From the NCBI GenBank assembly GCA_022113835.1, contig JAILWY010000009.1:13988001-14052000 (forward strand): DNA of 64,000 bases. The letters run 5' to 3'. This DNA comes from Atopsyche davidsoni. Taxonomy: Eukaryota > Arthropoda > Insecta > Trichoptera > Hydrobiosidae. Position numbers and translations under genes: made by a program. The notes beneath the pieces were generated by a model. That model saw only the letters and a list, made by a program, of their open reading frames with translations. It searched no databases and was not told the DNA's origin. Positions 1 to 13,501 of this stretch are shown piece after piece. Within the stretch, counting starts at the first letter, position 1. Every line of letters begins with the position of its first letter.

Positions 1-245
1 AAAATATAATCGCAATACTCACACTGCACGCAAGCAGTATACGATACCACAGCTGAGTCGTGAGAATTTTACAACACAAAAGTTTACATGGCCTTCTATA
101 CTAAACACGGATAAAAATATAATAAAAGCTGACAAACAATGTGCGAAAAATTCCGATTCAGCGAAGTGATTCGTATTTCATGCGAATAATTTTACGTTAG
201 TTAGCTAAAAACGGACTCGGAGTCTATAAACATCGTAAAGATCCA

Positions 246-540
246 AATTTATGGCGAAAAGGCTAATCCTCCTCGGCCCGAAAAGCAAAAGCGGCCGAGT
301 GAGTTATCGCCCTCGGAGCAGACTCTGCAATCTGCGGACTCCCCGGCCATTAGTCGCGATAACCGGAGGATCAATCGGCCGCGCATCGCGTCCATTACGG
401 CCGGGCCATCAATCTCTGCTGGATTATAATAATTATACGACCATACGAGACCTACAATAGCCCGACTATCTAATTTGCAACTGACCATTGTCCGAGCCCG
501 GATAGCTCACTCGGGCGATCCGCGGTGGTCCAAAAAACTA
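246..540. other. GC-rich islet, candidate conserved non-coding element
   Basis: CpG-rich island in AT-rich intron 2, with blocks such as CCATTAGTCGCGATAACC (347-364). Open frames on both strands (about 70-80 codons) overlap each other and resemble no protein, so coding is unlikely. Confidence 0.35.
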
Positions 541-1794
541 CCCATTAACTAGAGAACCAGCCTCGCCGTATTATTTAGCATCTGGATATGCAAAGTACAC
601 AAGATGAGATTGACTGAAATTGAAATTGGGACTAACGTTTTCTTGCGAAACCTGATCCGAGAAGCTTCGTGGGAAGTGAGCAGATTTAAATAAAAATGAT
701 CACTTTTCGGTACAAGATGTAAAATCAGTCCAGCTTAATAATGTATCCGTCATCGGAAACCGCAATTGTTTGAAATTGGGACGTTTCTCTTTTTGCAAAG
801 CCAGGTTACCGATTCATGGAAGAAAATTCGAAGAGCGTGGCGAAAAGCAAACATTCCCAGCGAAAGAGTATACGCATTGAAATGAAAATTATCATAATCA
901 GGCAGAACGGTGAGCGGCAGAAATATCTGACGGGGGATCAGAGAACAATACACAATAGACTCGTCCGGTTAAATTATTGCATCCATCATCGGATTCTCTC
1001 CGCGGACGGCCGGGGATTTCAACATCTCAAAGAATACGTGTTTGAATAGCGTGAAAGATAAATAATGGTTTCGTGTTTGAATGTACGTTTAGATATTTGA
1101 TTAATTTAATGCTTTTATATAAAATACAATTGATGGCGTACAATGCGGTAGAGTAGCATAATACACGTAATATGAATTGTGTGCTTTTACTAGAAGCATT
1201 TTGAGGCAAATTAATTAAACCGGAACATTGTGATATAATCAAAACATCGTGCTTTGTACGTTTACAATATCAAATTACACAAAAGTAATTTATATTTCAC
1301 AATTAATAAAATAATATCCTGTAAAGTCTTTAACGCGGAGCTCTGAAGTTTTAATTCTTTCCCAAGTCTATTTCTGTAAATTACGTGCATATAGTATAAC
1401 TTTTAACTACTAGTGATGCATTACAAATTTCAGTAAAAATTAAAAACAAATGTTTAATTTCAACTTTCTGTAAAAAATATCAACTCATTCAAAAATTAAC
1501 TATTTTCCTTATACGCTAGATAAATCACTATCATAAAAATATTTTCATAACTAGCATATACAACACTAAATACTACATGTTATATATTTACTTCAATTTA
1601 GATGTAATATGTTATGCTAGTTCATAATAACTATAGTGGGACGATCAATAAATATGTTTATGGTTAGTTTTGAGTAAAAGTTCGATCTCATTTCGAAGAT
1701 TTCTCAGTTCGATTGTGACATAAAAATATTGTAAATAAATCAAAATTTAGGAGTTTTTTAGAAAAACTAATGCTTGAAATAAGATAGCCTGTGA

Positions 1795-2140
1795 CTCGAG
1801 TTAGAGTTCGGCCTTGGAGATTGCGCTACCGAATCCATTTCAGAAGACTTGAAGCGGCACAAAAAGGATTAGGAACCTAATTATGCATGCAGTCATTACG
1901 AATTGTTGCCTTCAATAGGTAGCACAAAGGACTTTCCGCACTGGAGATAGTAATTGCCAGAGCCCCAGGTATAGGGGGGTTCTTTTGAAAGCCCCCGAGC
2001 GCGGCCTCCTGGCGTACGAAATTAATTATCCTCGGCGAGGTGGTGCAGGGCTGAAACTGCCCTTGCCGATCCGGCAGGTAGCCGAGACGTATAATTTTCA
2101 CGTTTATCGGCAACATTAGGCATTTATTAAAGGACCGCCG
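1795..2140. other. GC-rich islet with homeodomain-type core
   Basis: Contains TTAATTA (2022-2028), a homeodomain-type palindromic core, between CpG-rich blocks. No plausible exon. Confidence 0.3.
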
Positions 2141-3411
2141 TCGGACGCCTTGTGGAATTATCTCTATCGAAAAAAGCAGCCAGGCTAAATGGCCGATGAA
2201 ACATAATAAGTTATTATGCAGTTATTTGGTATGTGCATTTTAACCGACAGGTAAACTTGGTGCGTTCGCATTTAAGATTTGGATGAATAAGTTTTCTTGT
2301 AATTTTTCGTTTAAACTATAAATTCATAAGAATGACATGCGTGTACATTCCAAGAAAAAAAGAAAAAATGGGTACGCGTGTCGAAATGTCATCGATTCGT
2401 CAGCGCTAAATGGATAAACGTATACTTTTTGATCTTCGTAAATAACTTTTAATTTGTGAATAATTACTATCGAATTTGTACAAAGTTACAGATATGAAAT
2501 TGAATAAAAATACATTGGTTTTTTCGCACATAATGTCGATGTAAATGGCATTAAAATGAAGACACCTGTACTTATTAATTGTAATAACATTATTCTTCAA
2601 TTACTTTTACTCGCAAATTAAAATTGAAGTAATTTTTATTTTATACGCCAACACAAAATTATTGTTAGATAAAAACATTGTGAATTAAAGTATTATATGC
2701 TTGCGCGATGTTGGAGCTGTCAGTCCAAAAGCAATAGAGTAAAAACTTGGCTTTTTCATATTAGACAGGAAAAAAAAATAATTGTACTCCTTATTCAGAA
2801 TAATTTCGTTTGTCAAAGTGTTGCAAAGAAATAGTATAACGTATTTCTTTTTAAACAAAATAACCTTCAAGTGCATAGTCGCGTTTTGATAGCTTACATA
2901 TGAAATATACAAGTAAGCAATTTAATTTCATGCATATGCCCGAACAGGAATTCCTCGACAGTAAAATTAAACATAATTGACGTTTCATAATAAAAAAAGA
3001 AAAGCATGAAAATCGAAAGCACACTATCTAATTCAATCGCTCCAAAGTTGTATTGAAATTCAGATAATCTATAATGAAGACGTCGAGGGTCGCTCCGGGC
3101 CGTAATGATAAATAATTACTATGGCCAGGCCGCCCGACACGGGGAAGACATCTCGACCGAGCAAATCGGTGATGCCCGCTCCGGTCTGCCATCCCGCGGG
3201 CCCGGGCTCTTTGCCCGCCTAGTGGCAATGCCTCTTCTGTTCTGTTACCTGCACACGACAGCTTAGCACGTCAACACTGTCTTCCTACTGTACGGGAATA
3301 CTGAATACCAGCTGAAAGAGTTAAAACTTCTTTGAAGCGTTAGTCGCGAAACAACAGCCTCATGGCTGGCCATATAGATAGCAAGGTGAACATGCGTTGC
3401 TTGTTAAAGTA

Positions 3412-3467
3412 TTTAATATCGTATACCGTTGTTTGGGTATACGATATTAAAATATCGTATACCCAAA
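3412..3467. repeat. alternating palindrome (two mutually exclusive hairpins)
   Basis: Three units of the TATCGTATACC type alternate in orientation. Unit 1 (3412-3427) pairs perfectly with unit 2 (3436-3451) over 16 bp, with an 8-nt loop. Unit 2 (3432-3448) also pairs perfectly with unit 3 (3451-3467) over 17 bp, with a 2-nt loop. Only one hairpin can form at a time. No flanking target duplication was noticed. Confidence 0.9.
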
Positions 3468-6364
3468 AAGATCCTCCTCTTTGAGTTAAGCAATGGCGTG
3501 AAGTTAGTGAACGCTATGCAAAAAAATTCTGCCGAACGACTATATTTGTTTCACTTATACCAAAATACGCGACCATATCATATATGTATTACCTAAATAG
3601 GTAGAACGTTTCTTAATATAGTAATGTTTCGAACCTGCATATAAGTCTAAAAAAAAATATGTATCCTTAACAAAACAAACATTTGTAATGTAAATAAATA
3701 TAGTAATGCGTTTAAGTGTAACCGTTCTTATTCTATATAAAAAAAAGGTTCAAAACATATATAATATATAAAGCCATAAGGTAAGTAAGTGGCTTCAAGC
3801 CATAGGAGTCAGTTTACTGTTGTTGGAGTATATGGGAGTTGAAAACTCGGGAGTGTTGAAAGAATCCGATTCCCCAGGTCACGTTTTGGATTTTATTTGC
3901 AATTCACACATCACAATAATTATCGAAATTCGCTTTTGCAATAAAATTAAATGCGCGCTTCGTGGCGTCCATGATTACAAGGTATGTTTTTAATAACACA
4001 GATGTTACAATAAAATGGTAATACGGAATTATTCGGATGAAATATACGGTGCAGCCGGGCCTGAGAGCTGCGGATAGAAGTTGCGGGTTAAATTACCCCC
4101 GCAATAATATCCCGTTGAAGCGAGAGCAATGTGAGGTTGATTTGAATACGTCTCGCGGATCATCGGAGGCCGCCTGAGCCACCGTGAAGCATTTTGTTTA
4201 TAGCGATGTGTTTTTCATGGCACGCTCTGAGGAATTATCTAATCAAAAATGCGCTTAAATTAAGCAATTTAGATAGCTATCGATTGCATGCATAATGCTG
4301 AATTTATTACATTTAAATTGAGTTGTTTGAATAAACAACTTTGGAAGAATGTTAAAATTGTCTTTTTTTTAGAAACCGGCATAAAGTGAAAAAGTTAATT
4401 CAGCGTAACACACGATGCATGTATTGGAGTATGTGTTAGCCATGCTGTCCTCTTATAAATGTATTAATTCATTACGAATATACATTTTAAAATACGATAA
4501 CCGCATATCATTTGAAACTACTAATGATTATTTTATTATATTCCAGTAAAAAAATCCAAAACCACGAATGATTTTTGTAACGTCTTGTGCTGTGAACGCT
4601 GTTGGTAGAGTCCCTGAGATTGTTTCGCGGCCTTCGGGATTCGCGAGCCGGATTTACAGCTGGCGATGTCAGGGTTTACTACCCGGCCAGCATCACGGAG
4701 TGACGTGAGATGAAGAAATGCAAATGACGCATGAGAACGGGAACGAGCCTGCACCCAGTTAGGAGCATTATCGAAGCTGCCATCTTGTTATGCAGCGAAG
4801 TGCAGCGGACGAGATTCATCGCAAGTCTTCCATGCACCGCCATATCGCCACATCACGGAAGTCATGCTGAGGAATAGTATAAGCTAGAAATTCTTGACTT
4901 GACTATAATACAATAGTGAATATGATAAGTGATTTTTTAAAAAACTGTTTTAATAATAATGATATATTTAGATTTAGTTAATGTCATGAAAATATGTTGC
5001 ATGTCGTTCAATGAATACTTGGGCGACATGCGAGTAGCTCGAAGCCAAGAGGAGTGATAAAGGAGAGGCCTTCGTCCAGCAGCGGCCGGCGGGGCCGAGG
5101 GTCCGAGGCGCCACCCGCGGCAGCCCGACTATTCCGAGTGTCCGACCTCCATTACCGCCCAAATTGCAGAGCGGGTCGTAAAATGTATTTATTATGGGCT
5201 TTGGAAATTGATTACCGGTATTTTGTGCGGCGGCCGCCCCAGGGCTGCCCGCAGACGTCGCTAGACAGTAGGAACGGCTGCTTTTTACTTTCGCTTAGTG
5301 TGTAGAAATTACTGATACTTTAAAATCTACATATCTTGCACATTTTATGTCAGAGAAAAAAACATGTGACGTTACCGTTTAGGGTTTGAATTTAGGGTGG
5401 ACGAATGAATGCGTACTTATTTCAAACAACATGAGAAGTTGACATTTAATTGACATTGAATTTAAAATTTGATTCTTTACATCAATGAAACATTGTTTCA
5501 TAAATAATGTTAAAAATATTATTGTTTAAATAAACACTCTTAAAAGTTTATAACAAACATCGTCGAACGGCCTTTGATTTCATTTGCATCGGTTGAATTG
5601 ACATTTTTTATATTTTGACCTGTGTCCTCATTGCTAAAACAAAGTTAATTAATATTGCTGACTGTGCAATGCCACAGCGTTTATTATCAAGCTACAACTT
5701 TGTATTGATATTGTCTCCGGAAGAACAAACTTCCGACATCTCAACTGTTAATTAAAACTTGGCGAGTTCTCCTCCGACTGAGCCTCCACTCGGGCGGTAA
5801 ATTAAGGAAATAGAACCACGCCAACATTAGCCAAGAACTTGACTATAGCAATTTTTCAATTAAATTATTGGTTATGTAATAGAAAAGGCAAATATATGTG
5901 GTTTATAAATTAAGACTTTTGGGTATATTTATTTTTAGTTAAGCCCTTCGACTACCCGGGCCCCTCTCCAAGGCAAAAAGCTCATTAAGATGTGCCCTCG
6001 CTGAAGCTTATCGAGATTATTAAGCTTTGGGGGTTTTTCTGAAGATGACACATATTGTACGAATAGCTCAAATACATAATATATCAATATTAATTTTGAA
6101 GATTGGAAACAACCGTAACCGTACATAAAGGGACTCAAATGGTATTCACACATCAACCATCAGTCCCATGATATGTCTATTGTAGTACGATTGAATGTTT
6201 ATTTTGTGCTATTTATAAATGATTCATAGTCATTATCAAAAGAAAATCTCCAATCTGGAATTGGTTGTAATTTACATCCAAAACATGCGAGCTTGTATTA
6301 TCTTACGACGACATAACTGCGGAGGGTGTCTAAATAGATGAGGCAAAGTTTCTTGTAAGCCGAT

Positions 6365-6660
6365 TTTCCCGGGTCACTAGACTTGAGTTAAGGGATTGGA
6401 GTCCTGGCTTTTAGCAGTAGCTCCTCAGTAGCCGCCCTGGTTTCTTTGCAGTGCACGAAAGGGGTATAATTTTGGCGGGTCGAGTCAGGTCAGCTGCGGG
6501 ATTGTCGGGCGGGGTCAGGTCGGGTCGCCGATGGGCAACCCTGGCCGAAGCCGCACACGTGGCGGGCCAGCATGCCCGGGGACCATCACCATAAATCATA
6601 CGACCGCCGCGGTTGCAGTCGACCAAGGAGACGTCCAAAACCCAAAAACAGGCGCTCTAA
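6365..6660. other. GC-rich islet with reiterated GGTC(A/G)GGTC
   Basis: GTCAGGTC and GGTCGGGTC variants recur four times in about 50 bp (6478-6530). These are hexamer half-site-like direct repeats of the type nuclear receptors bind (AGGTCA/GGGTCG). Suggestive only. Confidence 0.3.
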
Positions 6661-7229
6661 ACCCGAACTTCCAATGCCGAGATTTGAAGATTTCTTCTAA
6701 CAGATTAAGAAACGAACATAGAAAATATCCAACACCACTGCAAGTATAAAAAATGAAAACCTAATAACTTGAGAGATTTTTTTAAAGGCATGCATATTTA
6801 TATTTATTGTGAGGTTATTTTACTGCGTAATAGATTTTATAACACAAAAAAATAAAACATTAAAAAAAACATAGTAATATATTTAATAATTCCTATTATT
6901 TGTATCATTTTCAATAGAACAAATAGTTAAACATAATATTTTACGCGAATAAAAAACGGAACCCAACCAAAGTACACGAAATTTAAAATTACAAAATAAC
7001 ATAAATAGGGATTACGCTACTAACCATCATGTTATCACGTAATTATTTTCCAGCTTAGAAACTATAATCGTTACAAGTTTGTACGGCGAGATGACAGCCA
7101 AGCATACATCACATTTCTCACGAGAAGCAATATTATTTTGAGGCCACCATCAAACCATTTTTTTTAAATAGATTTACAATTATTGAAATCAAAATAAATA
7201 ACGGATGCTGAAAGATTTGACTTCCCTAT

Positions 7230-7480
7230 CCCCGTCCACAAGGGGCTTCATTTGCCTGCCCACGAATTCTTGAAGAAGATCTCAAAGGGTGGCCGGCAGC
7301 CGGGGGGGCCACAATCAGAGGGGCCCCGGGGCAGGACCGCGCCGCGCATTAGGCCTAATTGATTTTTCATTTCTATTAGGTATTCAATTTCCCGCGGACG
7401 CCACTGTGTGAGCTACAATCCGCTTTTCGATTTACCGAATAAAGAGACCCCGAGAACGCACTGCATTGTAGCCGGCGGCG
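7230..7480. other. GC-rich islet
   Basis: Includes long G and C runs (GGGGGGGCC near 7303 and GGGGCCCCGGGGC near 7320) next to an AT segment, TAATTGATTTTTCATTTC, typical of homeodomain-dense enhancers. No coding. Confidence 0.3.
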
Positions 7481-7609
7481 CAATAAGAAAAAATATATAA
7501 TTCAATAAGAATATGTTGGAGCATGTGGAGGGAGGAATGAGACGCCAGAAAATGAAGATTTGAATATTTAAAATACCAAATTAAATATACTCTGGATCAG
7601 CCCGTCACA

Positions 7610-7625
7610 TTTTTTTTTTTTTTTT
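7610..7625. repeat. poly-T run (16 nt)
   Basis: T16 just downstream of the islet 7230-7480. No associated element recognised. Confidence 0.8.
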
Positions 7626-7981
7626 AAATTTTGATTAACTTGTCAAGTAAAGGATCCTTTTTACGAGAAATAAATAAATTGTAACGCATATAGAAACAGG
7701 TAAATTTAACATCGTAAACTTTACACGATTATTTTTATCAATTATGTGTGTATAAAGAGCTTATAATGATTATATAATCCGCACGACATCCTTACCACGA
7801 TTGTGGCTTCAATTTATATGTATTTGTCGTTTTTAATTTGTATTTAATTTAATGCACAAATAATGAAATTCTCTTTTCTAAAAATACAAAATAATTCAAT
7901 AGTATTATTCCACAAATAAATATCTGTCTCTTGTTAAATATAAGTGAAAAGCATTTCATTTTTTTCACAAAGTAAGAATAC

Positions 7982-8193
7982 GGTACTTGTTTTTTATCCG
8001 ACCACCAAAATTTTTTAATGTACATGTACTCGCAGAGATAAGAATCTATCATATGACGATAAGTCCCGTTGTGGCGTTTATTTCGTTCATTGCAGATTTC
8101 CATGACCGCTCGATTCGTTGGGTTGGGTTAGGTTAGATTAAAAAAAAAAGGTTAGGTATAAGTTTTTTGGTGGTCGGATAAAAAACAAGTACC
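7982..8193. mobile_element. 212-bp MITE with 29-bp perfect TIRs and 8-bp TSD
   Basis: Perfect 29-bp inverted ends (7982-8010 and 8165-8193), starting GGTACTTGTTTTTTATCCG. The element is flanked on both sides by the direct repeat AAGAATAC (7974-7981 and 8194-8201), an 8-bp target duplication. The 154-bp interior has no transposase coding and includes a TTGGGTTAGGTTAG run and an A tract. Eight-bp duplications are made by hAT, P and Merlin elements. The GG terminus is unusual for hAT (normally CA or TA), so the superfamily is left open. Perfect ends suggest a fairly recent insertion into ptc intron 2. Each TIR contains GACCACCAA, one base from a Ci/Gli site. Confidence 0.85.
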
Positions 8194-8249
8194 AAGAATA
8201 CTAATGTGTATTTGCAAATTATCAAAAAACTCAACCCTGGTGCTCTCTA

Positions 8250-8750
8250 TTACACTGTAGGTTGATAAGCAGTGCGTCCCCAGACCAGCGCAGCCCAATG
8301 GAAAGCAGGCACAATCTACCTGCACTCGAGGATTCCCGCGGCTCCTCACCCACACGTGTCAAAAAAACATTCCCGATCGGGTATAAAGACTGATTATTTA
8401 AATCGCCCACGTCTCCCCCCTGCCATTTATTACACGAGTAGTGAGGCAGATAGACACGGGCGACCCAGGACTCGGCATTGTTCCCGCAGGACAATTAACT
8501 TGTATCGCGCCTGCGCATCCTGTCTAGCGAGGGCCGTAAAGGCCGCGGAAGACATGTTTACGATGAGTCCCGCGGATAAAGGTGTCGACAAAAAGACGAC
8601 ACGCGATACGCCAGTGCAAGGCTGTGCGGAACCTATTCTCGTTGTCACCGCTTGCAGAGTTAGTTCTTCGTCGAACTATCGTAGTGGTGTATTTGACAGA
8701 ATTATGACCAGATTTGAATGGATCGACAATTTATCGTCAAAACCATGATG
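8250..8750. other. long GC-rich islet
   Basis: Immediately follows the MITE at 7982-8193. It gives the longest open frame of the window (158 codons, plus strand), but that frame starts only from GTG, has an even spread of Arg, Ser and Pro, and matches nothing known, so it is judged an open frame by composition. Confidence 0.3.
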
Positions 8751-8986
8751 GAAAGATGACCAATCACCTATTCTATTCAAACAAGTTTGTTGCAAACACA
8801 CACATGTTGCAACGAGATATCTAGTAGAGAAAATTCACGTCTCATTATTTTGTAATGGTTTTGTATTTAAATTAAAATAATAGTGCCTTGTATTTAAATT
8901 TAAATTATAATGCTGTTTGTAAATAATTCGAGCAAGTAATCTCAAATAACTTAACATGAAACGATATTTTATGTACATACTATCTG

Positions 8987-9052
8987 ATAGAGTAGTGGTT
9001 TAAACAGCAGACTCGAATGCACAAGACGAGAGTTCAATGCTATTATTTATTT
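8987..9052 (+). mobile_element. possible tRNA-derived SINE head
   Basis: TAGAGTAGTGG (A-box-like) and GAGTTCAATGC (degenerate B box) lie about 35 bp apart with tRNA-like spacing. No full cloverleaf can be drawn and no tail was found. Confidence 0.2.
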
Positions 9053-12000
9053 GTCAGATTATTCCCAGCAAATTGTTCCTCAAAATTGCGAAGAATCAGT
9101 TCAGTAGTCTGTATTTCATGTGTGCGGGTATAAAATAATAATATGTTATAAAATGTGATTTCGCTATATTTGTCATTTTTTGTTACGTTTTTCTACGACA
9201 TGTAAAAAACCAACAAAAATGTTTTGAAAATATAAACTATACTTTGGTGTAACCCTGGATTTTTAAAAGTTAAGTGGAGGGACCACCTTGTGACACTAAC
9301 ACGGAACATAATATTTCAAACCCTTTTCAGATTGTGACCTACCTTTGTGACAGTTTTTATACTAGTCAAGGTAGAAATACAATACGAAGAGGCAGGTACA
9401 GATATAGGAGATGCAGGTTTCATTAATGACATACATAAATATACGCCGATCCAACATCAATAAACATGAAAGCGAAAATAAAAAGTACGTTCTCTACGCT
9501 AAATTATTCAACATAAGTAATTGTTCACAAAAACGCGATCGGTCAAGATGGCGGGGCGCGAGCATCTGCGGACTGCGAGGCTCACGATTCAAATAAAGCC
9601 CAACGATAAAATAGCAACACGGCAATAACGAGAGCACCGGGGCTTCGGACTACTCACAATTTCCATTTTCATTTATTTATATTATAATAACATAATGTTG
9701 CACATATACAAAAATAATACAAGCAATGGCGTGCCATGAACTTGATATGGGTTGAATAAATTATTTTTTTTAAACGGTCGTAAGTTTTCTCAATTTTTGA
9801 AAACTTGAATATAATATTTTATTAATCTGCATATGCTTATTAAGGATATACATGTTCATGATTGTCTTTCACCTAATACATTAATATATTTACTTTACAC
9901 GTTCTGTGTAATAATTTTTGGTAATCAAAATAATCATCTTTGTATTTCCATTGAACAGTATTCTTCACAAATCCATCAGCAACCTTATATCCTCATTAAA
10001 TTATTCATCTTTGCTGCATATTTATTTAAAAGACTACATGTTTCAATGCTGAGCTTCAGAATACAATCTAGGCTCTCAGAATATCCGTAACCAATTTAAA
10101 GATTACCTATTAGTGTTATTCAGGAATGGTCAGATGCGATAAAAAAAAAACCACCACACGGTACAGATCGCTGGGACAGTTTATAAAAAAAAAACAATTT
10201 AGGCTTTCTTTAAAAATATAAAAAATTGATACACGATTTATCCGTAACTATTCAATGCATAGAACCAGAGATCGGTTGTCTGTCATTATTAAGAATAAAC
10301 AAATTTTCTTTCTGACGAATATTATGCCACAGTAGAGGCAATTAATCTATAGATTATGCCGGGCCCAATGGAGATCTCACGGAATTGGATACGCTCTTTA
10401 ACAAACCCTATGACTCCGTGACCCTAGCGGAACCGGTAATCGCTGCAAACCTGAGGCAAACGGTACGAATGGCTAATTTCCAAGTAAACCTTTAATGGAT
10501 ACGACTGCATGGAATACAAATGACTTGCAATTGCGAGTTAATTGTGTATAACGTTTTTTGAACGGAGAAACTGTTCGTGCCTCCAGAATTACTTCAAATC
10601 CGAGAGGAAAAAAGTCTCGAGACATTTTTTGCTGCCGCAATTTTTGACGGACACGAAGTTAAATATTTGTCGATCGTTCCCACCGAAGCGTCCTTTATCG
10701 CCGCGCTCGCTCTCCGTAATCCGAGCGTTGTGCGCATTCTGAGGCGAGTCCCCGCGGAGAGTTTAGGAGCGATCGAGAGCCGCGCAAGGTAAATAAGGCG
10801 AGAAGGGAACAATAAAAAGCGACTCTCTGAAATCAATTACCCGCCCACGTTTTCGTTGCGTTTTGAGCGCGGGGCCGACCCGAGGGGGAAGGGCCGCCGA
10901 CAAAACGCGAAATCGTTTCAATTTAATTTGCATCTCCGCTCCAGAACTGCAACTCACTGTTTACGTATCTTCTAATATATTTTGATATGCAATTTGAACG
11001 AGTAATTTCAGGCCTCGGCTGGATACGCACTATACATTTCGTGAAGCATTCATTGCCTTGGGTTAGTTTCTTTTTAAAAGGCAGATCGAGGGTGGGTAAG
11101 TTTTTTTTTGCAGTTTTTAATTTTCAACGAAAAATAGGAACACAATGGATGATACTATTCTTGCATATTAGGCGGTGAGTCCAGTTCATTTTGAATTTCA
11201 AAGCATTAAAAAAACAACGTTTCCAATCTTGGTTATGTTGTAAAAACAGAGTTATCCAAATAATTGAATTCATTTGTGACCAAATTCAAAAAAATACAGT
11301 CATCGCCGAAATGACAGTAAATTGACGCCATCGCTTTGGTCTATACCGCCAATCCCAAAGATCTACATTAAATTAGATAAATCACTATCACAAGCAGAAC
11401 CATTCTCAAGTACGTTAAAGTTATTTTTTAATTTGCAATTAATGTGAGTTTATTCGTAGGGGCGAGGCCCACTGCCGGCCCTGGCCGCGGCCGCTGATGT
11501 CTTCATCTCGGGCCGAGTAATTCAAGTTTAACTCCCGCCAGCGTATTTACATAAACATCATTGTGCGCGACTCACAATGCGACCCGCCGGCCGCGCCGAG
11601 GGACGCTGCGGAGGGCGGAAACGGAAACCGGGCGGAGAGCGTCGCATGCGGTGATGGCACGCTAAATTAATAAGGGTGTAGTGTAGTGATCAGAACTAAA
11701 CAAGATCTCTTCTTGAAGCGAGATCTCGAGCCCAATGGAGGTCATTCTGATATTTTTTTTATAATTAACTCTGTTACTACCGAATGTTTATTAGTTGAAA
11801 TATTTTTGTATACAAAATATTGCTTTAATTAGCGCGACATAAATACATACAATATTATGAATTGACAAAAATATAATAGTAGAATTGACTCTGATAATAC
11901 AATAAGAGAAGAGGGAATGCAAGTTCAAGCTAACGTTATTTATTGATAATGAGTGCGTAGATATCGAAAACCGTCGATGATAACGATTTAAAAAGTGTTA

Positions 12001-12149
12001 TGTATCCAATATCATCGTTTAATATTGACGATGAGGATGTATCGTCCGCGATATGTCAAAAAATGTCAATTCTTATTATTTTTCTTAAATAAAAGCGTAC
12101 ACTATTGATCAAAAAGACAAATACAGTACACGGCGCGTTATTTGTAACA

Positions 12150-12430
12150 CGGAGAAGACGAGCTCGGATCGGGCACGACGGCTACGCGGCCCCGACGGTC
12201 CACGGCCCTGGCGCAGCCTCGCGTCCCCCGGCCCACAAAAACGAGTCGGCAGCGGCACCGCCGCATTACTGATTACTCATGCACGAAGCGGGGCCACGGC
12301 GGGCGGCGACCCTAATGCTGCTGCACAGGAACCGGAGACTGCCGGAGCCCCGCCGCCCTCGCCGCCCTCACCACCCTCACCACCCTCGCCGGCTGGTGAC
12401 TGCGCCAGCAAATAACACGAGTGATCCACA
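12150..12430. other. GC-rich islet with 9-bp minisatellite
   Basis: CpG-dense (for example CGGGCACGACGGCTACGCGG near 12169) and ends in the CGCCGCCCT repeats. A TTACTGATTACTCATGCACG block sits in its centre (about 12265-12284). Confidence 0.3.
12351..12386. repeat. minisatellite, four copies of a 9-bp unit
   Basis: CGCCGCCCT twice, then CACCACCCT twice, in the GC-rich islet 12130-12430. Confidence 0.9.
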
Positions 12431-13501
12431 TTCTAGCCCAGAAAACTAAAAAAATACTTAAACACTAGCAACAACTTGTAAAATGTACGCTGCATCAAAA
12501 ACCACAAAATATTTGTAGTAAATATTCTAAGCACGAAACGCGATAATAGGCGCTGAATTATTCAAGTTATAATCTATAAAATTCATCGCGGACGAGATTC
12601 AATGAAACTCTTGTATTGTGAAGACGGGCCGCGGGAGTGCGCGGGTTCGTGTTTGTTAAGTAAGAAAGTAATGTTATCTGAGGATGAGTGCCCGAGAGCC
12701 TAAAGCAACATTCTCTATCTGGAGGAGGACTATTGTGTTGCAACTCGTGGAGCAGGCGTGTAATGTGAACTACCTCGAGTGGGCACTCTGGCGTGAGAGC
12801 GTTTACCGTTGCAGCCCGGCTTAACTTTCATATTAATCTTATGACATCTGTTACAAATTACAAGGTAACTCAAGCTTAAGTAAATAGAATCAAGAAAATT
12901 ATCTCTGCTTGTAAGAAAATATTCGAAAATAGATCCTTGTTGTACAATAATACCCGTGATTCCAAAGTATGAAATCCGTTTTTTTTGTTTTTAAAACAAT
13001 TGTATTGTAGGATAACATATTCTTTTATCAATCACTACAGATAGTTACGTATATGATCACCATTTGTAAGTTGCTGGCATTTGGTCGTTTCGATAACACG
13101 ACTTTCACCAATATTCATCGGTAAAATCATGATTATAGTTGTCAACAAGGGGCGAATAAAAACAGAATTAAATATATCGCCACAAGTCGGGCGGGCCGCA
13201 CCGCTTTCTTCCTGCCCGGCTAGCCGTGGAGGCACAAAAGATCGTAAGTCTTGAACGGATTCGCAAACTTCTCGAACCTTACTATGAGATTAGATATTGA
13301 CACATATATGTCCATGTAACTAGCTGCTGCGTCTACAATTCGTACTGCAATTGTATTGTAACTTGTACTCGTGCAGGCAGACAATACTCAATAATGTTCG
13401 TACAGTACCCGACAAGGGTTTGACGATATTTGAAAGGATTTATGGATTATTGGATAATAACCATACTCGACGGGTACCTTCAATATCGAACCGAGTTTCA
13501 T

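Larger units (their letters stand above)
541..7973. other. intron 2 stretch: AT-rich DNA with islets
   Basis: Besides the islets and palindrome listed separately, GC-rich islets without coding occur at about 3075-3235, 4050-4200, 4590-4860, 5035-5290 and 5755-5830. The intervening AT-rich DNA shows no gene or repeat I could define. Confidence 0.6.

Noticed and set aside
8118..8137. Telomeric TTAGG repeat
   Set aside because: Only two or so imperfect units, and they lie inside the MITE.
8272..8748. 158-codon open frame on the plus strand
   Set aside because: Starts only from GTG, lies in a CpG-rich islet where stops are rare, overlaps open frames on the other strand, and shows no known domain.
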